NCBI RefSeq assembly: GCF_001708305.1
Contig: NZ_CP016953.1
Coordinates: forward strand, 639,501-703,500
DNA: 64,000 nt
Direction: 5' to 3'
Source of the DNA: Streptococcus himalayensis
GTDB taxonomy: Bacteria; Bacillota; Bacilli; Lactobacillales; Streptococcaceae
Within the stretch, counting starts at the first letter, position 1, and each line of letters opens with the position of its first letter. The translations under genes and the position numbers were made by a program. The notes under the pieces were generated by a model, which saw only the letters and a program-made list of their open reading frames with translations, ran no database searches and was not told where the DNA came from. Positions 8,569 through 15,074 of the stretch are shown here, piece by piece.

Positions 8569-9141
8569 ATGGAAAGAGAAGAAATCCTCCGCTGGTTTAG
8601 GGAAGACCCCTCTATCATGGAGATTTTAAGCATTATCCGCGATTTGGGGTTAAGGGATGCATGGTTATGTGCAGGTAGTGTGCGCAACTTTATCTGGAAC
8701 AGCCTATCTGGTCACTCAGCCTTTGATAGGACAACAGATGTGGATGTTATTTTCTTTGACCCAGATATTTCTTATGAGGAGACATGTGTGATAGAGGCAA
8801 GTCTCAAAGAAAACTACCCAGAATTTCTGTGGGAAGTGAAAAATCAGGTCTATATGCATGTTCATAGTCCTCATACGAAGCCCTATAAGAGCTCGCAAGA
8901 TGCGATGAGCCGCTACCCAGAGCGTTGCACGGCAGTTGGTTTGCGTTTGCTGAACAATGATGAGCTGGACTTGTTTGCACCCTATGGTTTGGAGGATATT
9001 GTGAATTTTCGCTTGCACCCCACTCCGCACTTTTTAGAAAATGATGCTCGTCTGGCACTCTATCACGAACGAATTAGCCAGAAAAATTGGGTCCAGAAAT
9101 GGCCGAGCTTACAAAAGAATACATTGATAAGAAAAATTTAA
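8569..9141 (+). CDS. Nucleotidyltransferase-family protein (DUF925-like)
   Basis: A 190-residue protein of the NTP_transf_6 type often found next to ruvB in streptococci. It has a polymerase-beta-like core: LCAGSVRNFIWN (about residues 33-44), then the metal-binding acidic pair in DVDVIFFDPD and a C-terminal half with SRYPERCTAVGLRL and ELDLFAPYGLEDIVNFRLHPTP. Substrate and role are unknown. It is probably co-transcribed with ruvB (start 6 bases after its stop). No signal or membrane segment is seen. Confidence 0.75.
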   Translation: MEREEILRWFREDPSIMEILSIIRDLGLRDAWLCAGSVRNFIWNSLSGHSAFDRTTDVDVIFFDPDISYEETCVIEASLKENYPEFLWEVKNQVYMHVHSPHTKPYKSSQDAMSRYPERCTAVGLRLLNNDELDLFAPYGLEDIVNFRLHPTPHFLENDARLALYHERISQKNWVQKWPSLQKNTLIRKI

Positions 9142-9155
9142 AAAATCAGAGAATA

Positions 9156-9188
9156 TTTAAGAAAAGTTTAAGCTGGGAAGGCTATAAT
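9156..9188 (+). promoter_or_regulatory. CiaR-type promoter of csRNA 1
   Basis: Direct repeat TTTAAG-N5-TTTAAG (9156-9161 and 9167-9172), then exactly 10 bases to TATAAT (9183-9188). This is the arrangement known for promoters activated by the response regulator CiaR in streptococci, where the repeat takes the place of the -35 box. Confidence 0.85.
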
Positions 9189-9194
9189 GAGGTC

Positions 9195-9287
9195 ACAAGT
9201 TAAGAAAACCTTAACTTGAACCCCTAAAAACTTTTCTTTTTCATAATAATCTCCCTATGAAGCCACCCAATTCGGTGGCTTTTTTTG
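9195..9287 (+). ncRNA. CiaR-dependent small RNA (csRNA), about 93 nt
   Basis: The predicted transcript starts about 9195. It begins with a perfect stem-loop (CAAGTTAAG / CTTAACTTG), continues with an unpaired segment TTTTTCATAATAATCTCCC-like (CTTTTTCATAATAATCTCCC) and ends with a terminator (AGCCACC 9260-9266, GGTGGCT 9274-9280, T-run). This is the csRNA layout: 5' hairpin, single-stranded anti-Shine-Dalgarno/anti-AUG stretch, terminator, within the known 87-151 nt size range. The stretch would pair with mRNAs that read GGGAG...ATGAAAAA and block their translation. Position just downstream of ruvB also fits streptococcal csRNA genes. A second member lies at 32334-32427. Confidence 0.85.
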
Positions 9288-9370
9288 ATTCCAAAATGCA
9301 GTGGTTAGTCTTGTTCTTTATAGAATATAATATATTTGAATAGGCATATTTTAAATAAAAATATAAAAAA

Positions 9371-9399
9371 TTTACATTTTTGTTCAAGAGTGATAGAAT
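9371..9399 (+). promoter_or_regulatory. Promoter of the PlcR/TprA-type regulator
   Basis: TTTACA (9371-9376), 17 bases, TAGAAT (9394-9399). The predicted start gives a leader of about 28 bases before ATG 9434. Confidence 0.6.
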
Positions 9400-9433
9400 A
9401 TACTATTGGAATGAAATAAGAAAGGTAGCAGTC

Positions 9434-10306
9434 ATGGGAACATTATTGGCAACTAGAATAAAAAGTAGAAGGAAAGAACTCCGGCTCTCTCAAAAAGAAT
9501 TAGCGGATGGGATTTGTCAGCAAGGTCAAATTAGCAGATTAGAGAAAGGGGAGTATACTCCGGGTTCGGAATTATTATACCAGTTAGCTAAGAGGCTTAA
9601 TGTAAGTATGGATTATTTTTTTGATGAACAAATTTTAAATGAATCAACAGAGCTTTTTGAGTTTAAAAAAATTGCTAAAGCATTCATATCTCAAAGAAAT
9701 TATGAATCGTTGGTTTATATCTATGAATTAGAGAAAGAAAAAAATCATCGTTTATCACTATCAGACAAAATTTATTTGGAGTGGGTTGGCTCTCTGGTTG
9801 ATTTTTATTTCTATAATAGAAAGGAGGAGGCAATAGAAAGACTAGAAGAAATAGTACAATCACTTGATAAATCTGATATTAACTTTTTTCAAATTTCAAA
9901 TACTCTTTTTAATTTCTACTATGATACAGAAAATCTAGCTAGATTTGATTTAATAAAGGAAGAGTTAAAAGCTCAAGTACATCAATTAAATTTAAATACA
10001 ATAGAGGAATTGGAGCTTTCAATAAAATTTAACTTTAATCTTAGTCGTTATTATTGGCTACAAAAAAATATTGAATTAGCTATCCAACAAGTAACAGCAA
10101 CTATTAAGCTATGCCAAGATTATCGAACAACTTATTTATTAGCAGATTTATTTTTATTATTAGGAAACATAAGTAAGAACTTTTCAAATCAAACAGAAGT
10201 TAAAAGATACTTTGAAACAGCATTTTTTTTGTATAAGAATTTAGATAATAATAAAGAGATGGCTTTAACGATAGAGCATTATATCTCAAATAATTTTCAA
10301 GATTAA
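9434..10306 (+). CDS. PlcR/TprA-type (RRNPP) peptide-responsive regulator
   Basis: Cytoplasmic transcription regulator of 290 residues. Residues 6-60 form an XRE helix-turn-helix (RIKSRRKELRLSQKELADG...ISRLEKGEYTPGSELLYQLAKRLNVSMDYFF), very like PlcR and TprA. The rest is helical and Asn/Leu/Tyr rich with TPR-like pairs, the pheromone-binding part of this family. ATG 9434 has AGAAAGG 8 bases upstream; the longer frame from TTG 9380 has none. A terminator and a small exported-peptide gene follow immediately, the receptor/signal pair arrangement of this family. It probably activates its peptide gene and the RiPP operon beyond. The region is AT-richer than both flanks, suggesting acquired DNA. 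Confidence 0.85.
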   Translation: MGTLLATRIKSRRKELRLSQKELADGICQQGQISRLEKGEYTPGSELLYQLAKRLNVSMDYFFDEQILNESTELFEFKKIAKAFISQRNYESLVYIYELEKEKNHRLSLSDKIYLEWVGSLVDFYFYNRKEEAIERLEEIVQSLDKSDINFFQISNTLFNFYYDTENLARFDLIKEELKAQVHQLNLNTIEELELSIKFNFNLSRYYWLQKNIELAIQQVTATIKLCQDYRTTYLLADLFLLLGNISKNFSNQTEVKRYFETAFFLYKNLDNNKEMALTIEHYISNNFQD

Positions 10307-10315
10307 GTACTGTAG

Positions 10316-10341
10316 CGACATTCAAAAGATGTCGTTTTTTT
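10316..10341 (+). terminator. Terminator of the regulator gene
   Basis: CGACAT (10316-10321) pairs with ATGTCG (10329-10334), then TTTTTTT. Confidence 0.8.
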
Positions 10342-10402
10342 ATTTAAAAAATACAAAGAGGTACATTGTAATAAAAAAAGACACATAAAAGCATTAAAAA
10401 TA

Positions 10403-10431
10403 TTGAAATTTTGTATTTTAAGTGATATTAT
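10403..10431 (+). promoter_or_regulatory. Promoter of the pheromone-like peptide gene
   Basis: TTGAAA (10403-10408), 17 bases, TATTAT (10426-10431). It stands between the regulator terminator and the peptide gene and is the likely target of the adjacent regulator. I could not find a textbook PlcR box. Confidence 0.6.
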
Positions 10432-10459
10432 AAATCTATAAAAAATAAAGGAGATTCTA

Positions 10460-10597
10460 ATGAAAAAAGTTTTGAAAAAGCTTATCGTTATTTCTTTGTT
10501 AGCTGGTTTCGTTTTATCTATTGGAAAAAGTGGAGTTAATAACATTAGACCAATGGGAGAAATTGACCCTGGCCCTGCTAATATTCATATGAATTAA
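10460..10597 (+). CDS. Short exported peptide, probable signalling pheromone precursor
   Basis: A 45-codon gene too short for routine calling. It has AAAGGAG 6 bases before the ATG. The product starts MKKVLKKLIVISLLAGFVLS, a basic and then hydrophobic Sec-type signal, followed by about 25 mostly polar residues ending in DPGPANIHMN. Size, signal, no cysteine and position right after a PlcR/TprA-type receptor match PapR/PhrA-like pheromone genes, where the C-terminal 5-10 residues re-enter the cell through the oligopeptide permease. The mature form is not known; the C-terminal heptapeptide PANIHMN is one candidate. An alternative is a small secreted or membrane peptide without signal role. Confidence 0.75.
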   Translation: MKKVLKKLIVISLLAGFVLSIGKSGVNNIRPMGEIDPGPANIHMN

Positions 10598-10938
10598 TTT
10601 CGATAAAATAATATAATTTTTTGTAAATCCGTGTTGTAGTTAAGAAGTTTGGGTTATTAGCACAGCGTTTAAATAGCAAAGTTTAATAAAATAGTAAAGT
10701 ATAGGTTTTTTATCAAGTTTTTTGAGAAATATATTAGGAAATACTTCGTACCAAAGGCAATGTTCTCTATATTTAAAGAACTAAAGAGTCCTATATCAAC
10801 ACAGAAAAATACAGAACTTGATATTATGATGATTAAGATAAGCTGCAAAAAAGTTTATCATAGTGATTGAACTTTTTTACTATTTTAATAATTATTACGG
10901 TTGTAGATGTAAGGATCTATTTTAGTGTGGGGAGGGCT
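10598..10938 (+). other. AT-rich intergenic region before the RiPP operon
   Basis: No convincing gene. A short open frame 10760-10870 (36 codons, start MFSIFKELKSP) lacks a properly spaced ribosome binding site, and its frame stays open upstream to 10673, so it may be a decayed gene end. A weak promoter candidate is TTGAAC at 10867 with AATTAT 17 bases later. The operon promoter must lie here. Confidence 0.4.
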
Positions 10939-12030
10939 ATGAAATTTCCATATTTTAAAAAACAGCTATCTTTAATACCATATGGTGAAAAGCTATCCAT
11001 TGGTGCTACTCCAGATTTTGCATTAGAGATAACTGATCAAAGTGGTTTAGTTTATGATATATTATGTAACTGTAATGGAATTAATACCATTGGTGATATA
11101 TACAACAAATTAAAATATAAATACAATGATTTAGATATTGAAGAAGTAATTGATATTACTGATAGGCTTTCAAGTTATCCTTTGATTCTCGAAGACTATG
11201 CATTAACAGTAGAGAGTTCATTGACTCCTAGAGAGATTGAACGCCATAGTCGTACAATGAATTTCTTATCAAATTTTGATTATCTTGGAACAGAAAAAGT
11301 TAATTACATGAAGAAAATTATAAGTTCTAATGTATTAATTATTGGGTTAGGTGGTGTAGGTTCCTCGTTAGCAATGAATTTAGCAGCTTTAGGAGTACAA
11401 AAACTTTATGGAGTAGATTTCGATAAAGTAGATTTATCTAATTTAAATAGACAATTATTATATTCTGAATCTGATGTGGGTTGTTTAAAATCTGAGGCGG
11501 CGAAGAAAAAATTAGATATGTTTGATAGTTCTATTCAGTTTACTACTTTTCAGTTAGAGATAACATGCATGGAGGATGTAGAAACGCTAATAAAAGAATA
11601 CAATATTGATTTTGTATTTTGTGCAGCAGATCAACCTTCAATCTGGATATATAAATGGATTAATGAAGCGTGTCTTAATACACAAACTGCATGGATATAT
11701 GGTGGAAATAGTGAAGCCTCCTCATATTTTCAAACAATCATTCCTAAAGAAACAAGTTGTTTTAACTGCCGAGAACTAAATTTAAAAGAGTTTTCGACTG
11801 AAGGTTACTTAAAATATACTGAAGTAAAAAATCATGGATATGCAACACAAAATAATTGTCTAGCAGCAACATCATCGTGTATTACTTCATTTATGATTTT
11901 TGACTTTATTAGATATATTACAAAATTTGAAACTCCTAGGGTTATTAATCAATTATTTACTTTGGACTATAGAGATTATACAATTTCTTATTTACCAGTG
12001 AAAAAAAATCAAATGTGTAATTGTAGATAA
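10939..12030 (+). CDS. E1/ThiF-like adenylating enzyme with PqqD-like N-terminal domain (RiPP maturase)
   Basis: 363 residues from ATG 10939, preceded by GGGGAGGG; an upstream TTG (10867) is in frame but lacks a site. Residues ~1-90 look like a PqqD/RRE-type winged helix (peptide clamp), as in MccB and PaaA. From ~125 a ThiF/E1 Rossmann fold follows: GLGGVGS (136-142), Asp160 for ribose, NLNRQ (168-172), CAADQP (228-233). Cys274/Cys277 and Cys360/Cys362 can form the structural zinc site. Such enzymes adenylate a carboxylate: the C terminus in MccB (microcin C) or a Glu side chain in PaaA (pantocin). No YcaO partner is seen, so a cyclodehydratase role is unlikely. The target is probably the 34-residue peptide encoded 67 bases downstream. 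Chemistry is inference. Confidence 0.85.
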   Translation: MKFPYFKKQLSLIPYGEKLSIGATPDFALEITDQSGLVYDILCNCNGINTIGDIYNKLKYKYNDLDIEEVIDITDRLSSYPLILEDYALTVESSLTPREIERHSRTMNFLSNFDYLGTEKVNYMKKIISSNVLIIGLGGVGSSLAMNLAALGVQKLYGVDFDKVDLSNLNRQLLYSESDVGCLKSEAAKKKLDMFDSSIQFTTFQLEITCMEDVETLIKEYNIDFVFCAADQPSIWIYKWINEACLNTQTAWIYGGNSEASSYFQTIIPKETSCFNCRELNLKEFSTEGYLKYTEVKNHGYATQNNCLAATSSCITSFMIFDFIRYITKFETPRVINQLFTLDYRDYTISYLPVKKNQMCNCR

Positions 12031-12044
12031 TAATTTTAATTTCT

Positions 12045-12060
12045 GTCCCTGGAGAGGGAC
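12045..12060 (+). promoter_or_regulatory. Short hairpin before the precursor gene
   Basis: GTCCCT (12045-12050) and AGGGAC (12055-12060) form a 6-bp GC-rich stem around GGAG, with no T-run after it. It lies in the ThiF-precursor gap and may mark an RNA processing or stability element that raises precursor mRNA over ThiF mRNA. Confidence 0.4.
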
Positions 12061-12097
12061 GTTAATCAATACTACACTTGTAGAAAGGAGAGAAAAT

Positions 12098-12202
12098 ATG
12101 AAAAATACAAAAAAGGAAACTAAAAAGATTGAAATTAGAGTGTTAGATTCAGTTGAGCTCACTAAGCGTGGCGGACGTAATACGATTAATCCAGAATCTT
12201 AA
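12098..12202 (+). CDS. RiPP precursor peptide, 34 residues
   Basis: A strong ribosome binding site (GAAAGGAGAG, 6 bases before ATG) drives a 34-codon gene. The peptide has a charged leader MKNTKKETKKIEIRVLDSVE and a distinct end LTKRGGRNTINPES. It has no signal peptide and no Cys. Arg24 and Arg27 in the end part are the natural targets for the arginase-like enzyme encoded next. A Gly-Gly pair (25-26) or the Thr22-Lys23 bond could be the leader cleavage point. Glu33 and the C-terminal Ser34 are possible sites for the adenylating enzyme. It lies between the ThiF-like gene and a strong hairpin, so it would be the most abundant product of the operon. Its identity as precursor rests on context and composition. 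Confidence 0.85.
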   Translation: MKNTKKETKKIEIRVLDSVELTKRGGRNTINPES

Positions 12203-12262
12203 TTAGTTTTATTATGAATTTTGTAAGTGCATACAAGGTTCTTTTATATACAAGAGAGAGAC

Positions 12263-12319
12263 TGGGACAAACTAGGATGAGCGCGACGCGTTCATCCTAG
12301 TTTGTCCCACTCCTTTTTT
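12263..12319 (+). terminator. 18-bp perfect hairpin with T-run inside the RiPP operon (partial terminator)
   Basis: TGGGACAAACTAGGATGA (12263-12280) is exactly complementary to TCATCCTAGTTTGTCCCA (12292-12309), loop GCGCGACGCGT, then CTCC and TTTTTT. The next gene starts 11 bases after the T-run with no separate promoter, so this is probably an attenuator setting a high precursor-to-enzyme ratio. The GAG.(T)GGGACAAA word also opens intergenic repeats at 24728 and 34393. Confidence 0.8.
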
Positions 12320-12329
12320 GGGGGATAAA

Positions 12330-13427
12330 ATGAAGATAAAAAAAGAATATATATCAGCTAGAAATATTGAGAATAATATTGAGTTATCAAACTTACAAAC
12401 AGGTCAAAAGATTATTGTAAATGAATACACTTATAATGTAATTTTGAAGATGGTTGAAGGTTCTTTTCATTATGAGGGTGCAGATGCTAGTGAAATAAAT
12501 TTAATTTTAAATTATTTACAGGAAATTAATCTAGTAGAATCTGATTTAAATTATAATCTTCCTCCGGTGATCAAATCAGAGATATTATCAAGTAATGTAA
12601 ATAATAACACTAATATTATATTTATCGGAGTTCCTTATGATGCTGGTTCTACGGGGACAACTGGCTCTAAAATAGCGCCGGAGTATTTTAGAAAATATTT
12701 TTCAGGAGTTTCAAATAGCTATAATAATCTCTTTATGGAAAATTGCGATTATCAATATAAAAGTAATATATTGGGTAGAGTAATAGATATTGGAGATATC
12801 CTTTATCTTCCGGGAGAATCTATAATGGATTTTCAGGACAGAGTAAAAGATGTCATATCATTAAATTCAAGTTCAAAAATCCTAGTTATGGGAGGAGATC
12901 ATTCAATTTCGTGTTCAATAGTTGAATCCTTATCAACTGACTCTAAACAAAATATAGTTTTTGTAAAATTTGATGCCCACTATGATTGTTCTGGAACTTT
13001 TAGAAAGCTTCCGTTAAATCATCACAATTATATTGAAAAAATTAGGGAATTTGAAGGAATTAATGAGATTATACATGTTGGAGTCAGAGAGCCAAAACTC
13101 CCATTTTATAATATTTGTGATGATAAAGTATTTAACGAATATGATGATTTTAAGGGATATTTTTCAAGAGGTGAGGTCAAAAATATCTATATCTCAATTG
13201 ATATTGATGTATTGGAGCCATTAAGAAATCCAGGTACCACCTATCAAGTTCCGGAAGGATTTGAAATTGATGATTTACTAAAATATTTAAAGTTATTAAA
13301 AAAACATAATATAGTTGGAGCTGACATAGTTGAATACAATCCATTGCTTGATAAAAATAATGTATCGCTTTACAATGTGAAAAAAATTTTTGAAAAATTA
13401 GTAGAAATAATGGAGTGTAGTCAATGA
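12330..13427 (+). CDS. Arginase-family enzyme with RRE-like N-terminal domain, probable peptide arginase
   Basis: 365 residues; ATG 12330 follows GGGGGA, a TTG at 12318 is rejected. Residues ~1-80 resemble a PqqD-like recognition domain (LQTGQKIIVNEYTYNVILKM..., then LNYLQEINLVE). From ~95 the ureohydrolase fold: GVPYDAGSTGTTG, GGDHS (188-192), DAHYD (215-219), SIDIDVLEP (289-297). All six manganese ligands are present: His191, Asp215, His217, Asp219, Asp291, Asp293; LNHHN (229-233) matches the substrate-side His. Free-arginine arginases and agmatinases lack the N-terminal domain. Peptide arginases such as OspR turn Arg in RiPP precursors into ornithine, and the adjacent precursor has Arg24 and Arg27. 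Its stop overlaps the next start (ATGA). Function is inferred, the fold is sure. Confidence 0.88.
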   Translation: MKIKKEYISARNIENNIELSNLQTGQKIIVNEYTYNVILKMVEGSFHYEGADASEINLILNYLQEINLVESDLNYNLPPVIKSEILSSNVNNNTNIIFIGVPYDAGSTGTTGSKIAPEYFRKYFSGVSNSYNNLFMENCDYQYKSNILGRVIDIGDILYLPGESIMDFQDRVKDVISLNSSSKILVMGGDHSISCSIVESLSTDSKQNIVFVKFDAHYDCSGTFRKLPLNHHNYIEKIREFEGINEIIHVGVREPKLPFYNICDDKVFNEYDDFKGYFSRGEVKNIYISIDIDVLEPLRNPGTTYQVPEGFEIDDLLKYLKLLKKHNIVGADIVEYNPLLDKNNVSLYNVKKIFEKLVEIMECSQ

Positions 13428-13948
13428 AGGCATTAATTATTTTAGATTGTCAAAATGGAATGTTTTCTAGAGGAAATTTTGAAGTTCTAAGAAACAATAT
13501 TTTGAAATTGCAAAATATTTTTAAATCGAACGGAGACATCATTATTAGCACAAAGCATATTGACAATGATAAAGAAAGTATTATTTATAGTGGAGATATA
13601 AGTGGACTTTTGGATGAGCAGCTATCAAAACTTTCCAATTTTATTATTGAAAAAGACTCTCCGAATATCTTCAAAAGTAAAGAATTGAATGATATTTTAT
13701 TAAATAATCAAATAAATGAAATTGTTATTACAGGTTTCAATGCTGAGTACTGTTGTCTATTTTCTGCAATTATTGCTTCAGATAGAGGTTATAAAGTTAC
13801 GTATATTGAAGATGCAACCGCAACGGTTAACAATGGTAATACCTATGACATGCAAGATTTAGATATTACTGATTTTGTGGGTTGTATATTGGATTGGTCG
13901 GGAGAAGTTGAGGTTTTATATTTTGAAGAGTTCAGCAAAAAAAATTAA
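13424..13948 (+). CDS. Isochorismatase-like cysteine hydrolase
   Basis: 174-residue protein of the isochorismatase/nicotinamidase superfamily. The Asp-Lys-Cys triad is visible: Asp8 (LIILDCQNG), Lys77 (EKDSPNIF) and Cys110 (TGFNAEYCCLFSA). Members hydrolyse amide, ureido or similar bonds in small molecules. The ATG overlaps the arginase-like stop codon, so the two are translationally coupled and probably work on linked steps. It might process a group made by the adenylating enzyme or arginase, or supply a small building block; the substrate cannot be told. It is rare to see this family inside a RiPP operon. Confidence 0.82.
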   Translation: MKALIILDCQNGMFSRGNFEVLRNNILKLQNIFKSNGDIIISTKHIDNDKESIIYSGDISGLLDEQLSKLSNFIIEKDSPNIFKSKELNDILLNNQINEIVITGFNAEYCCLFSAIIASDRGYKVTYIEDATATVNNGNTYDMQDLDITDFVGCILDWSGEVEVLYFEEFSKKN

Positions 13949-15074
13949 ATTCTTCTCAGACTTTGTGTGTAAAAAAGAAGGAGAGAATTCTTATATAGTT
14001 GGAAGAAGAAATTTAAATCGTTATATTGAAATTTCAGAAGATGCATATGAAATTATTAAATCAATAATGGAATTGGAGAATTTGGAATTAGTTAAGTATA
14101 AATTATTCTCTTTCTCTACTGATGAGATAGAAAATTTTATTAGTAAATTAGTTGAATTAAATTTTCTTGAAATATTCAATGGGGAATTGATTACGTCTGA
14201 AAATATTAATAAAAGAGGGATTAGTTTTCCATGGATTAGGCAAAGAGTACTGAAACGCATTTTTAACAAAGTGACTATTCTTGTATGGGTACTATATCTA
14301 AGTTATGTTTATTTGATTTTGATTCCTCAATTATCAGTTTCTTTGTTAGACTATTCAGATATCTTTTTTTCAAAATCTCTATTCATAACAACTATGACAG
14401 TCACAGTATTAGATTTTATTTTAGTAATGTTACATGAATTCAGTCATTTTTTATCAATTAGACTTCTTGGTGGAGAATTAGGTTTTATTGGTATAGGAAG
14501 AAGATTCTTTTATTTTGTTTTTGAGACTCGAATTGATAATATTTGGCTATTAGAAAAGCCGAAGCGTATACTAGTTTATTTGTCTGGGATACTTTGTGAC
14601 ATTACACTGTTATCATTTTTTATTTTAGTTGCAAATTTTACTAAAGTTCAGTTGTTTTATAATATATCAAAGGTTACAATACTCCTTCTAGTAGTTGGTA
14701 TAATTTTTGAATTTAAGTTTTATTTAAAAACTGATTTATATTTTGTTATAGCTGATATTATTGACTCTAGAAACTTAATGACAGACTCGCTTATGTTTAT
14801 AAAATCTTATTTTAAGCATAAAGGGATCTCGGCTGCATCTAAGTATTATAGTATTCTGATTGGTTTAGGATTAATAATTGAACTTTTTATTCTTGTTAAA
14901 GTAGGGATTCCAGCTAGTATATTAGCAGTCGTTCAAACTTATAATAATTTTATAAATGAAGAATGGGATTATTTTTTATCAAATTTAGTTGTTATTCTAC
15001 TCACATTTATTGAATTACTTATTGTAGGAATAATATTCTTTAAGGAGAAATTAAGTCAATCTAGTAATCTTTAA
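13923..15074 (+). CDS. M50-type membrane metalloprotease with PqqD-like N-terminal domain
   Basis: About 383 residues. Only TTG starts are available; TTG 13923 has GAGG 9 bases upstream, TTG 13908 and 13875 are alternatives, and all overlap the preceding gene. Residues ~1-90 look like a PqqD/RRE-type domain (NLNRYIEISEDAYEIIKSIM...FISKLVELNFLE). Then several membrane helices, the zinc motif HEFSH (171-175) inside a helix, and later FYLKTDLYFVIADI, whose Asp fits the second metal-binding element of site-2-protease/YydH-like enzymes. It probably removes the leader at the membrane or helps release the product. It is the last gene of the operon; no ABC transporter follows. Confidence 0.82.
   Translation: MKSSAKKIKFFSDFVCKKEGENSYIVGRRNLNRYIEISEDAYEIIKSIMELENLELVKYKLFSFSTDEIENFISKLVELNFLEIFNGELITSENINKRGISFPWIRQRVLKRIFNKVTILVWVLYLSYVYLILIPQLSVSLLDYSDIFFSKSLFITTMTVTVLDFILVMLHEFSHFLSIRLLGGELGFIGIGRRFFYFVFETRIDNIWLLEKPKRILVYLSGILCDITLLSFFILVANFTKVQLFYNISKVTILLLVVGIIFEFKFYLKTDLYFVIADIIDSRNLMTDSLMFIKSYFKHKGISAASKYYSILIGLGLIIELFILVKVGIPASILAVVQTYNNFINEEWDYFLSNLVVILLTFIELLIVGIIFFKEKLSQSSNL

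Noticed and set aside
9380..9433. Longer TTG start of the regulator
   Set aside because: It overlaps the predicted promoter -10 and has no ribosome binding site.
10760..10870. 36-codon frame before the ThiF-like gene as a second small peptide
   Set aside because: Ribosome site only 2 bases from the ATG, the frame is open further upstream, and the product lacks leader or signal features.
10939..12030. Metabolic ThiF/MoeB (thiamine or molybdopterin) role
   Set aside because: No sulfur carrier or thi/moe genes near it, and the N-terminal clamp-like domain plus adjacent precursor fit a peptide target.
12263..12309. Hairpin as attachment site of a mobile element
   Set aside because: The T-run and position favour a terminator; no integrase or direct repeats near it.
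12330..13427. Ordinary arginase/agmatinase of arginine catabolism
   Set aside because: The extra N-terminal domain, coupling to RiPP genes and absence of arginine pathway genes argue against it.
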